Source of the DNA: Rhizobium sp. GN54
GTDB taxonomy: Bacteria > Pseudomonadota > Alphaproteobacteria > Rhizobiales > Rhizobiaceae
DNA length: 64,000 nucleotides
NCBI RefSeq assembly: GCF_021026345.1
Contig: NZ_JAJNCZ010000001.1
Span: 992,001 to 1,056,000 of the forward strand
Direction of reading: 5' to 3'
How positions within the stretch are numbered: position 1 is the stretch's first letter; the number at the start of each line of letters is the position of its first letter. A program made the position numbers and the translations under genes. Below the pieces are notes generated by a model that searched no databases, had not been told where the DNA came from, and saw nothing but the letters and a program-made list of their open reading frames with translations. This document shows positions 16,799 through 24,750 of the stretch, in pieces.

Positions 16799-17524
16799 AT
16801 GAAGTTCTTCAATTACAAGCGCGTTCCCTATGCGGAGATCCGTGCCTTTTCCGTCCATATCCTGACGGCGTCGGGTTCGTTCCTGGCCTTCCTCGGCGTC
16901 GTCGCCGCAGCCGAGCACCGTTTCGTCGACATGTTCTGGTGGCTGGGGCTCGCCTTGCTCGTCGACGGCATCGACGGCCCGATCGCGCGCAAGGTGCGGG
17001 TGAAGGAAGTGCTGCCGAACTGGTCGGGCGATACGCTCGACAACGTCATCGACTACGTCACCTACGTGCTCCTGCCGGCATTTGCGCTCTACCAGAGCGG
17101 GATGATCGGCGAGCCCTGGTCCTTCGTCGCCGCCGGCGCCATCGTCGTGTCGAGTGCGATCTACTACGCCGACATGGGCATGAAGACGGACGAGTACTTC
17201 TTCTCCGGTTTTCCCGTCGTCTGGAACATGGTGGTCTTTACCCTGTTCGTCATCAAGGCGAGCGAGGTGACGGCCTCGATCGTCGTGTTCGTCTCGGTAC
17301 TCCTGACCTTCATGCCGATCAACTTCCTGCATCCGGTGCGCGTCGAGCGGCTGCGGACGCTCAACCTGATCATCTTCTTCGCCTGGTCCGCGCTCGGCGG
17401 CTATGCGCTGTTGTTGCATTTCGAGACGCCGCAATGGGTGGTGCTGGGCGTGGTCGGAACCGGCCTCTATCTCTATCTCATCGGCGCGATCCTTCAGATA
17501 TTCCCGCGCCTCGGTAAGCATTGA
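16799..17524 (+). CDS. pcs: Phosphatidylcholine synthase
   Basis: A 241-residue integral membrane CDP-alcohol phosphotransferase that condenses choline with CDP-diacylglycerol to give phosphatidylcholine. The family signature is visible in its Pcs-specific long form: D59-G60-x2-A63-R64-x12-G77-x3-D81-x3-D85. About eight membrane spans follow. The length matches the rhizobial enzyme. The ATG at 16799 follows AAGGGCAAG. Phosphatidylcholine is important in rhizobia for host interaction, and this single-step choline pathway is a good lineage marker. The quinone oxidoreductase starts 15 bases after its stop and may be co-transcribed. Confidence 0.95.
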   Translation: MKFFNYKRVPYAEIRAFSVHILTASGSFLAFLGVVAAAEHRFVDMFWWLGLALLVDGIDGPIARKVRVKEVLPNWSGDTLDNVIDYVTYVLLPAFALYQSGMIGEPWSFVAAGAIVVSSAIYYADMGMKTDEYFFSGFPVVWNMVVFTLFVIKASEVTASIVVFVSVLLTFMPINFLHPVRVERLRTLNLIIFFAWSALGGYALLLHFETPQWVVLGVVGTGLYLYLIGAILQIFPRLGKH

Positions 17525-17539
17525 TCCGGGAGGAATGAA

Positions 17540-18511
17540 ATGACACAGGCAATCGTCGTCCGGTCGCTCGGCGGCCCCGAGGTTCTGAAGGTCGAAGAGG
17601 TCGAGCTTACGCCGCCCGGGCCCGGCGAGGTCCGCATCAAGCAGGCGGCCGTCGGACTGAATTTCATCGACGTCTATTTCCGCACCGGCCTCTACAAGAC
17701 GGAACTCCCCTTCATTCCCGGCAAGGAGGGCGCAGGCACGGTGACGGCGCTCGGCGACGGGGTGTCGGACTTTGCCGTCGGCGACCGCGTCGCCTATGCG
17801 GCAGGGGAAGGGGCCTACGCGGCCGAGCGCAATATCGACACGGCCCATCTGGTCAAGGTGCCGGACGGGATCTCGCTGGAGACGGCGGCGGCGATGATGC
17901 TGAAGGGCATGACGGCGCAGTACCTGCTGCTGCAGACCTTCCCGGTCAAGCCCGGCATGACGATCCTCTTCCATGCGGCGGCCGGCGGCGTCGGCCTGAT
18001 CGCCGGCCAATGGGCCAAGGCGCTCGGCGCCACCGTCATCGGCACGGCAGGATCGAAGGAGAAGATCGAGCTGGCGCTGGCGCACGGCTACGACCACGTC
18101 ATCGACTACACGAAGGAGGACTTCGTCGCCCGCGTGCTGGAACTGACCGACGGCAAGAAGTGCGACGTCGTCTACGATTCCGTCGGCAAGGACACCTTCC
18201 CGAAGTCGCTGGACTGCCTGAAGATGCGCGGCATGTTCGTCTCCTTCGGCAATTCCTCCGGCCCGGTCGACGCCTTCAACCTCGGCCTTCTGGCGCAGAA
18301 GGGCTCGCTCTATGCGACGCGCCCGACGCTGTTCCAGTACATCGCCACGCGGCCTGAACTCGATGCGTGTGCAAACTCGCTGTTTGATGTTGTGCGCAGC
18401 AACAAAGTGCGTATCAATATCAACCAGACCTATCCGTTGGCTGAGGCGGGGCGCGCGCACACGGATCTGGAAACCAGAAAAACAAGCGGAGCGACGTTGC
18501 TCATTCCCTGA
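17540..18511 (+). CDS. qor: NADPH:quinone oxidoreductase (zinc-less MDR family)
   Basis: A 323-residue medium-chain reductase of the Qor type. Features are the GroES-like N-terminal domain (VGLNFIDVYFRTGLY, PGKEGAGTVTALG) and a Rossmann nucleotide site HAAAGGVGLIAGQWAKALGA preceded by LKGMTAQYLL. The catalytic-zinc cysteines of alcohol dehydrogenases are absent. It is expected to be cytosolic and to reduce quinones with NADPH. RBS GGGAGGAA precedes the ATG. Adjacent to pcs upstream and to a BMP-type ABC operon downstream; neither neighbour suggests a special substrate. Confidence 0.92.
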   Translation: MTQAIVVRSLGGPEVLKVEEVELTPPGPGEVRIKQAAVGLNFIDVYFRTGLYKTELPFIPGKEGAGTVTALGDGVSDFAVGDRVAYAAGEGAYAAERNIDTAHLVKVPDGISLETAAAMMLKGMTAQYLLLQTFPVKPGMTILFHAAAGGVGLIAGQWAKALGATVIGTAGSKEKIELALAHGYDHVIDYTKEDFVARVLELTDGKKCDVVYDSVGKDTFPKSLDCLKMRGMFVSFGNSSGPVDAFNLGLLAQKGSLYATRPTLFQYIATRPELDACANSLFDVVRSNKVRININQTYPLAEAGRAHTDLETRKTSGATLLIP

Positions 18512-18552
18512 AGGGCGACGTCGCGAAAGGGCCGCGAGAGGAGAGGGGCATA

Positions 18553-20124
18553 GTGTCAGTTGCTGGAGCGTCCGCGGGCAGCCCGTTGCTGGCTGTGCGC
18601 AACCTGACGAAGCTTTTCGGCACTTTTGCCGCCTGCAACGGCATCGATCTCGACATCCGGCCGGGGGAGATCCACGCGCTTCTCGGCGAAAACGGCGCCG
18701 GCAAGTCGACGCTGGTGAAGATGCTGTTCGGCGTTCTGGCGCCCACGGCCGGCGAGATCCTCTGGCTGGGCGCGCCGGTCTCGATCGCAAGCCCGGGGGC
18801 TGCCCGCAGGCTCGGCATCGGCATGGTCTTCCAGCATTTCTCGCTGTTCGAGGCGCTGACGGTGGCCGAGAACATCGCCCTGTCGCTGCCGCCGGGCATC
18901 TCGCTTGCCAGGGTTGCCGAAGAGGCTGCCCGCCTGTCGCACGCCTACGGCCTGCCGCTCGATCCGAAGGCGCATGTCGCCGACCTTTCGGTCGGCGAGC
19001 GGCAGCGCATCGAGATCGTTCGCGCGCTGCTGCAGGATCCGCAACTGATCATCCTCGACGAGCCGACCTCGGTGCTGACGCCGCAGGAGGCCGACCGCCT
19101 GTTCGAGACGCTGGCCAAGCTGAAGGGCGAGGGCCGCTCTGTCCTCTATATCAGCCACCGGCTGGAGGAGGTGCAGCGCATCTGCGACCGCGCCACCGTG
19201 CTGCGCCACGGCAAGGTCACCGGCGCCTGCGACCCGCGCCAGGAGACGCCGGCCTCGCTCGCCCGCATGATGGTCGGAAGCGATGTCGCGGCCGTCTCGG
19301 CGGAAGGAACGAACACGAAGGGCGAGGTGCTGCTGGAGGCGCGCGACCTGGACGTCGCCGCCCGCACGCCCTTTGCGGTCTCGCTCAAGAACGTGTCGCT
19401 GAAGGTCCATGGCGGCGAGGTGCTGGCGATCGCAGGCGTTGCCGGCAACGGCCAGGGCGAACTCTTCGACGCGCTTTCCGGCGAATACCCGGTATCGAAG
19501 GGCGAGGCCGTGCTGATCCGCAGCCGTCCCGTCGGCAGCCTCGGCATCACCGCGCGCCGGCTGATGGGGGCGGGCTTCGTGCCCGAGGAGCGCCACGGCC
19601 ACGCCGCCGTCCCCGCCATGTCGCTGTCCGACAACCTCGTGCTCGCCCGCAGCCAGTCCGACCGCAGGGCGTTTCTCGGCGGCGGCGTGCTCGGCATCAT
19701 CAAGTCCGCGGCCGTGCACATGGCCGCGAAACGGATTTCCGCGGCGATGGACGTCCGCAAGAGCGGCGAGGACCCGCCGGCGGGCTCGCTCTCGGGCGGC
19801 AACCTGCAGAAGTTCATCGTCGGCCGTGAACTCGACCGCCAGCCGGCGGTCCTAATCGTCAACCAGCCGACCTGGGGCGTCGACGCGGGGGCGGCGAGCC
19901 GCATCCGCCAGGCGCTGGTCGATCTGGCCAGATCCGGCTCGGCCGTGCTCGTCATCAGCCAGGATCTCGACGAGATCTTCGAGGTGGCGACCGAGATCGC
20001 CGTCATCAGCGAGGGGCGGCTGTCGGACGCCTATCCGGCGCGCGCGCTGACGCGCGAGAAGATCGGTCTGCTGATGGGCGGCATGCACGGCGAGAGGGTG
20101 CCGGAGGCCGCGCATGCGCATTGA
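18553..20124 (+). CDS. BMP-type ABC importer, tandem ATP-binding protein
   Basis: A 523-residue ATPase made of two fused ABC domains, as in nucleoside (BmpA/NupA) and sugar importers. The first half has Walker A GENGAGKST, signature LSVGERQRIE and Walker B LIILDEPTS. The second has a degenerate P-loop region GVAGNGQGE and signature LSGGNLQKF, the usual asymmetry. GTG 18553 is the start, preceded by GAGAGGGG. It overlaps the first permease by 11 bases, so the two are translationally coupled. With two permeases and a BMP-family binding protein it makes a full importer, by family relation for purine nucleosides or related compounds. Confidence 0.92.
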   Translation: MSVAGASAGSPLLAVRNLTKLFGTFAACNGIDLDIRPGEIHALLGENGAGKSTLVKMLFGVLAPTAGEILWLGAPVSIASPGAARRLGIGMVFQHFSLFEALTVAENIALSLPPGISLARVAEEAARLSHAYGLPLDPKAHVADLSVGERQRIEIVRALLQDPQLIILDEPTSVLTPQEADRLFETLAKLKGEGRSVLYISHRLEEVQRICDRATVLRHGKVTGACDPRQETPASLARMMVGSDVAAVSAEGTNTKGEVLLEARDLDVAARTPFAVSLKNVSLKVHGGEVLAIAGVAGNGQGELFDALSGEYPVSKGEAVLIRSRPVGSLGITARRLMGAGFVPEERHGHAAVPAMSLSDNLVLARSQSDRRAFLGGGVLGIIKSAAVHMAAKRISAAMDVRKSGEDPPAGSLSGGNLQKFIVGRELDRQPAVLIVNQPTWGVDAGAASRIRQALVDLARSGSAVLVISQDLDEIFEVATEIAVISEGRLSDAYPARALTREKIGLLMGGMHGERVPEAAHAH

Positions 20125-21211
20125 ACTGGAAAGGCGGCCCCGCGCCTCGGCCCTCTACGCTATCCTGTCGCCCTTTATCGCGCTCGTGCTGACGGTGATC
20201 GCCGGCGGAATCATGTTCTGGCTGCTCGGCAAGGATCCGGTCTCAGCCCTCTACAGCTTCTTCGTCGAGCCGCTGCTCGACGTCTGGTCGCTGCACGAGA
20301 TCGCGATCAAGGCTGCCCCGCTGATCCTGATCGGCGTCGGCCTTTCGGTCTGTTACCGCTCCAACAACTGGAACATCGGCGCCGAGGGCCAGTTCATCAT
20401 GGGCGCGATCGCGGGTGCGATCGTGCCGGTCGTCTTCCACGAATGGCATTCGCCGCTGGTGCTGCCGCTGATGCTGGTCTTCGGCATGATCGGCGGCGCG
20501 CTCTATGCGGCGATCCCCGCCTTCCTCAAGGCCAACATGAACACCAACGAAATCCTGTCGAGCCTGATGCTGGTCTATATCGCCCAGCTCTTCCTCGACT
20601 GGATGGTGCGCGGTCCGTGGCGCAGCCCGGAAGCCTACAATTTCCCCGTCACGCGCGATTTTGCCCCCGAGGCCATTCTGCCGGAGATCCTCACTTCCGG
20701 CCGAACCAATCTCGGCTTCGTCTTTGCCATCGTCGCTGCCGTCCTGGTCTGGTTCATGATGCGCTATACGCTGAAGGGCTTCGAGATCAGCGTGCTCGGC
20801 CAGTCGGAGCGGGCAGGGCGCTTCGCAGGCTTCTCCTCGCGCCGGATGATCTGGTTCTCGCTGCTGTTGTCCGGCGCGCTCGCAGGGCTTGCCGGCATCG
20901 CCGAGGTCAGCGGCAACATCAACAAGCTCCAGCCGGTCATCTCGCCGGGCTACGGCTTCACCGCCATCATCGTCGCCTTCCTTGGCCGCTTGAACCCGCT
21001 CGGCATCATCGCCGCCGGCCTGTTCCTGGCGCTGACCTATGTCGGCGGCGAGGCGGTGCAACTGACGCTCAGCGTCTCCGACAAGGTGACGCGCGTCTTC
21101 CAGGGGCTGCTGCTTTTCTTCGTGCTCTCCTGCGACACGCTGATCCTCTACAAGATCAGGCTCGTCTTCCCGGGCCGGGCGGTGCCGGCAGCGCAGCAGG
21201 GAGCCGAATGA
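20114..21211 (+). CDS. BMP-type ABC importer, permease 1
   Basis: A 365-residue inner-membrane permease of the branched-chain amino acid/ribose-like (BPD_transp_2) family, with about ten membrane spans. Recognisable are CYRSNNWNIGAEGQF (the EGQ-type family motif), MNTNEILSSLMLVYIA and the C-terminal region GYGFTAIIVAFLGRLNPLG. It is the larger of two partner permeases, corresponding to NupP/YufP-like proteins. Its stop overlaps the start of permease 2 (ATGATG at 21208). Confidence 0.92.
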   Translation: MRIELERRPRASALYAILSPFIALVLTVIAGGIMFWLLGKDPVSALYSFFVEPLLDVWSLHEIAIKAAPLILIGVGLSVCYRSNNWNIGAEGQFIMGAIAGAIVPVVFHEWHSPLVLPLMLVFGMIGGALYAAIPAFLKANMNTNEILSSLMLVYIAQLFLDWMVRGPWRSPEAYNFPVTRDFAPEAILPEILTSGRTNLGFVFAIVAAVLVWFMMRYTLKGFEISVLGQSERAGRFAGFSSRRMIWFSLLLSGALAGLAGIAEVSGNINKLQPVISPGYGFTAIIVAFLGRLNPLGIIAAGLFLALTYVGGEAVQLTLSVSDKVTRVFQGLLLFFVLSCDTLILYKIRLVFPGRAVPAAQQGAE

Positions 21212-22131
21212 TGGGTATCGTCGAAGCGATCCTGCTGACCGTCATCACCGCCGCGACGCCGCTGGTGCTGGCAGCGCTCGGCGAACTCGTCACCGAGCGC
21301 GCCGGCGTGCTCAACCTCGGCGTCGAGGGCATGATGATCATGGGCGCGGTGCTGGCCTTTGCCGCCACGCACGCGACCGGCTCGCCCTATCTCGGCATCC
21401 TCGCCGGCATCGGCGGCGGTGCGCTGTTCTCGCTCCTGTTCGGCTTCCTGACGCTGACGCTGGTGGCGAACCAGGTCGCGACCGGCCTGGCGCTCACCAT
21501 CCTCGGCCTCGGCATTTCCGGCCAGATCGGCGAGGCCTATGTCGGCATGTCCGGTACCAAGCTGCCGCAGATCGCAATCCCGCTGCTCTCGGACATTCCC
21601 TTTGTCGGGCCGCTGCTGTTCCGGCAGGACCTGATCTTCTACCTGTCGATCGCGCTGGTCATCGGGGTGAACTGGTTCCTGTTCAAAAGCCGCACCGGGC
21701 TGAAGATCCGCGCCATCGGCGACAACCATGCCTCCGCGCATGCGCTCGGCATCGGCGTCATCCGCATCCGCTATCTGGCCGTGATGTTCGGCGGCGCCTG
21801 CGCCGGTCTCGCCGGTGCGCAACTGTCGCTCGTCTATACACCGCAATGGGTGGAGAACATGTCGGCCGGCCGCGGCTGGATCGCGCTGGCGCTGGTCGTC
21901 TTCGCCTCCTGGCGCCCGTGGCGGGTGCTCGCCGGCGGCTATCTCTTCGGGGCTGTCTCGATCAGCCAGTTGCATGCCCAGGCGCTCGGCCTCGGCATCC
22001 CCTCCCAGTTCCTGTCGGCGCTTCCCTATGCGGCCACGGTTGTCGTCCTCGTCCTGATATCGCACAATCGGCGCACGACGTTGATCAACACGCCCGCATC
22101 GCTCGGAAAGCCGTTCGTGCCCGACCGATGA
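21208..22131 (+). CDS. BMP-type ABC importer, permease 2
   Basis: A 307-residue partner permease of the same family, with about nine spans. It begins with the family motif TERAGVLNLGVEGMMIMGAV and contains ALTILGLGISGQIGEAYVG and GRGWIALALVVFASWRP near the C-terminus. Start 21208 overlaps the upstream stop; ATG 21211 is an equal alternative. It corresponds to NupQ/YufQ-like proteins. Confidence 0.92.
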   Translation: MMGIVEAILLTVITAATPLVLAALGELVTERAGVLNLGVEGMMIMGAVLAFAATHATGSPYLGILAGIGGGALFSLLFGFLTLTLVANQVATGLALTILGLGISGQIGEAYVGMSGTKLPQIAIPLLSDIPFVGPLLFRQDLIFYLSIALVIGVNWFLFKSRTGLKIRAIGDNHASAHALGIGVIRIRYLAVMFGGACAGLAGAQLSLVYTPQWVENMSAGRGWIALALVVFASWRPWRVLAGGYLFGAVSISQLHAQALGLGIPSQFLSALPYAATVVVLVLISHNRRTTLINTPASLGKPFVPDR

Positions 22132-22177
22132 AGAAGAAGCGACGGGAAAACCAAGTCTCAAACCTACAGGGGTCAAA

Positions 22178-23248
22178 ATGAAAAAACTGCTTCTCGCACT
22201 CGCAACCTCGGCGGCGATGCTCGGCTTCGCAGCCTCCGCCAGCGCCCAGGACAAGACCAAGATCTGCTTCATCTATGTCGGCTCCAAGACCGACGGCGGC
22301 TGGACGCAGGCGCACGACATCGGCCGCCAGGCGCTGCAGGACCATTTCGGCGACAAGATCGAGACGCCGTTCCTCGAAAGCGTGCCGGAAGGCCCCGATG
22401 CCGAACGCGCGATCGAGCGCATGGCCCGTTCCGGCTGCGCGCTGGTCTTCACCACCTCCTTCGGCTTCATGGACGCCACGATCAAGGTTGCCGAGAAGTT
22501 CCCGGACGTGAAGTTCGAGCACGCCACCGGCTTCAAGTCGGCCGCCAACGTCGCAACCTACAACTCGCGCTTCTACGAGGGCCGCTATATCCAGGGCCAG
22601 ATCGCCGCGAAGATGTCCGAGAAGGGCGTCGCCGGCTACATCGCCTCCTTCCCGATTCCGGAAGTCGTGATGGGCATCAACGCCTTCGTCCATGGCGCCC
22701 AGTCGGTGAACCCGGACTTCAAGGTCAAGGTCATCTGGGCCAACACCTGGTTCGACCCGGGCAAGGAAGCCGATGCCGCCAAGGCGCTGATCGACCAGGG
22801 CGTCGACATCCTGACGCAGCACACCGACACGACCGCGCCGATGCAGGTTGCAGCCGAGCGCGGCATCAAGGCCTTCGGCCAGGCCTCCGACATGATCAAG
22901 GCCGGCCCGGAAACCCAGCTGACGGCGATCGTCGACACCTGGGGCGCGTACTACATCAAGCGCACCGAGCAACTTCTCGACGGTACGTGGAAGTCCGAAC
23001 AGGTCTGGGACGGACTGAAGGACGGCATCCTGACGATGGCGCCCTACACCAACATGCCCGACGACGTGAAGAAGATGGCAGAGGATACCGAGGCGAAGAT
23101 CCGCTCCGGCGAACTGCACCCCTTCACCGGCCCGATCAAGAAGCAGGACGGCTCGGACTGGCTGGCGGACGGCGAGAAGCCGGAAGACAAGGTGCTGCTC
23201 GGCATGAACTTCTACATCGCCGGCGTCGACGACAAGCTGCCACAGTAA
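22178..23248 (+). CDS. BMP-family periplasmic binding protein
   Basis: A 356-residue solute-binding protein of the basic membrane protein (BmpA/PnrA) family, members of which bind purine nucleosides or related ligands. The signal peptide ends at ASASAQ and has no lipobox cysteine, so the protein is predicted to be soluble in the periplasm rather than a lipoprotein. Family landmarks are IYVGSKTDGGWTQAHD, ESVPEGPDAERAIERMA, FTTSFGFMDATIKVAEKFP and EGRYIQGQIAAKMS. It is the last gene of its operon, an unusual place for the most abundant component, and is followed by a strong terminator. Confidence 0.93.
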   Translation: MKKLLLALATSAAMLGFAASASAQDKTKICFIYVGSKTDGGWTQAHDIGRQALQDHFGDKIETPFLESVPEGPDAERAIERMARSGCALVFTTSFGFMDATIKVAEKFPDVKFEHATGFKSAANVATYNSRFYEGRYIQGQIAAKMSEKGVAGYIASFPIPEVVMGINAFVHGAQSVNPDFKVKVIWANTWFDPGKEADAAKALIDQGVDILTQHTDTTAPMQVAAERGIKAFGQASDMIKAGPETQLTAIVDTWGAYYIKRTEQLLDGTWKSEQVWDGLKDGILTMAPYTNMPDDVKKMAEDTEAKIRSGELHPFTGPIKKQDGSDWLADGEKPEDKVLLGMNFYIAGVDDKLPQ

Positions 23249-23291
23249 GCCCGATCGTCTAGGATCGGTTGAGCTGAAAGGCGACAAACGG

Positions 23292-23330
23292 AGGCCCCGG
23301 CAGCGGAAACGCTCCGGGGCCTGCTTGCAT
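23292..23330 (+). terminator. Strong terminator of the BMP-type ABC operon
   Basis: AGGCCCCGG ... CCGGGGCCT (23292-23300 and 23314-23322) enclosing an inner AGCG-GAAA-CGCT hairpin, followed by GCTTGC. The stem is very stable; the T-tract is short. Confidence 0.75.
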
Positions 23331-23574
23331 GAGGGGGCCGGCCCTTGCTCCCTGTTCCTCGGGCCGGTCCGGGCGACCTGGCCACCTCGGCGGGCGTTTC
23401 AGGTCAGCCATCCTTGACACTTCGAACACCGGCACCAGATCCCTTGAACGGGTGGGGCACGATCCGGCAGTCCGTGCGCTTTGTTGGCGAGGGGCGGATG
23501 TTGCACCGCAAGATGATGGCGTGAATTTTTGTGCTTTGCGAATTTTGTGCGCGCCCGGAATTTGGAGTTTACAA

Positions 23575-23585
23575 TAGTCATACAA
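23575..23585. promoter_or_regulatory. Candidate GntR/FCD operator upstream of the sugar ABC operon
   Basis: TAGTCATACAA fits the TNGTNNNACNA-type consensus reported for FadR-subfamily GntR regulators, 53 bases before the binding-protein ATG and within promoter-like AT-rich sequence. A regulator of this subfamily is the last gene of the same operon. Confidence 0.4.
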
Positions 23586-23637
23586 TATGATTTTTCTTGC
23601 ATGGCTGCTGAAGAGCAGCTTTCTTTGGGAGGATATC

Positions 23638-24600
23638 ATGACTTTGAAGACCGCACTCGCGAGTGCCACGATTCTGGCTGCCTGCATGTTCGGTTCGGCT
23701 CACGCCGCCGACCTGACCGTAGGGTTCTCGCAGATCGGCTCGGAATCCGGCTGGCGCGCTGCTGAGACGACGCTGACCAAGCAGCAGGCCGAAAGCCGCG
23801 GCATCGACCTGAAATTCGCCGACGCCCAGCAGAAGCAGGAAAACCAGATCAAGGCGCTTCGCTCCTTCATCGCCCAGGGCGTCGACGCGATCCTCGTCGC
23901 CCCGGTCGTGGCGACCGGCTGGGACGACGTCCTGACCGAGGCCAAGGACGCCGAGATCCCGGTCATCCTCCTCGATCGCACGGTGGATTCGTCCGAAGAC
24001 CTCTACATGACCGCCGTCACCTCGGACCTGGTCCACGAGGGCAACGTCGCCGGCAAGTGGCTGGTGGACACGGTTGCCGGCAAGCCCTGCAACGTCGTCG
24101 AGCTCCAGGGCACGACCGGCTCCTCGCCGGCGATCGACCGCAAGAAGGGCTTCGAAGAGGCTCTGGCCGGCAATGACAACCTGAAGATCATCCGCAGCCA
24201 GACCGGCGACTTCACCCGCACCAAGGGCAAGGAAGTCATGGAGAGCTTCCTGAAGGCGGAAGACGGCGGCAAGAACATCTGCGCGCTCTACGCCCACAAC
24301 GACGACATGGCCGTCGGCGCCATCCAGGCGATCAAGGAAGCCGGCCTGAAGCCCGGCACCGATATCCTCGTTGTCTCGATCGACGCCGTTCCGGATATCT
24401 TCCAGGCCATGGCCGCCGGCGAAGCCAACGCCACGGTGGAACTGACGCCGAACATGGCAGGGCCCGCCTTCGACGCGCTCGCCGCCTTCCAGAAGGACGG
24501 CACGCTGCCGCCGAAGTGGATCCAGACGGAATCGAAGCTCTACACCCAGGCCGACGATCCGATGAAGGTCTACGAGGAAAAGAAGGGCCTCGGCTACTGA
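23638..24600 (+). CDS. ytfQ: Sugar ABC importer periplasmic binding protein (YtfQ-like)
   Basis: A 320-residue type I periplasmic binding protein. Signal peptide about 1-23 (GSAHA). The sequence LTVGFSQIGSESGWRAAET, QENQIKALRSFIAQGVDAI, HNDDMAVGAIQAIKEAG and FQAMAAGEANATVELTPN closely follows the galactofuranose-binding YtfQ pattern. With the downstream ATPase and two permeases it forms a YtfQRT-YjfF-like importer; galactofuranose, arabinose or a related sugar is the likely ligand, by family relation only. RBS GGGAGGAT precedes the ATG. Confidence 0.88.
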   Translation: MTLKTALASATILAACMFGSAHAADLTVGFSQIGSESGWRAAETTLTKQQAESRGIDLKFADAQQKQENQIKALRSFIAQGVDAILVAPVVATGWDDVLTEAKDAEIPVILLDRTVDSSEDLYMTAVTSDLVHEGNVAGKWLVDTVAGKPCNVVELQGTTGSSPAIDRKKGFEEALAGNDNLKIIRSQTGDFTRTKGKEVMESFLKAEDGGKNICALYAHNDDMAVGAIQAIKEAGLKPGTDILVVSIDAVPDIFQAMAAGEANATVELTPNMAGPAFDALAAFQKDGTLPPKWIQTESKLYTQADDPMKVYEEKKGLGY

Positions 24601-24610
24601 TCTCTCCCGG

Positions 24611-24647
24611 CCCCGCATCCGCGCCAATGCGGATGCGGGGCTTTTTC
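24611..24647 (+). terminator. Terminator/attenuator between the binding protein and the ATPase
   Basis: A perfect 12-bp stem CCCCGCATCCGC / GCGGATGCGGGG with a 6-base loop, followed by CTTTTTCG. It lies inside the operon, so it probably lowers expression of the ATPase and permeases relative to the binding protein. Confidence 0.8.
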
Positions 24648-24655
24648 GCGCTTAT

Positions 24656-24702
24656 CCTTCTCCCCGCTGCGGGGAGAAGGTGCCGGCAGGCGGGTGAGGG
24701 GC
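24656..24702 (+). repeat. Rhizobial palindromic intergenic repeat (RIME-like)
   Basis: A perfect inverted repeat CCTTCTCCCCGC-T-GCGGGGAGAAGG (24656-24680) followed by a G-rich tail ending TGAGGGGCC. The same core and tail recur at 40013-40062. Such palindromes are dispersed in intergenic regions of Rhizobiaceae genomes. Confidence 0.75.
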
Positions 24703-24750
24703 CTTGCACCTCGCGCCGCCACGGAGCGGCATCCAATTCGGGCAGGGACA

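Larger units (their letters stand above)
23249..23637. other. 389-bp intergenic region between two ABC importer operons
   Basis: It contains the terminator of the BMP operon (23292-23330), about 200 bases without recognisable content, and an AT-rich promoter-like segment from about 23520 to 23600 upstream of the sugar-binding protein, including a GntR-type operator match at 23575-23585. No gene was found. Confidence 0.6.
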
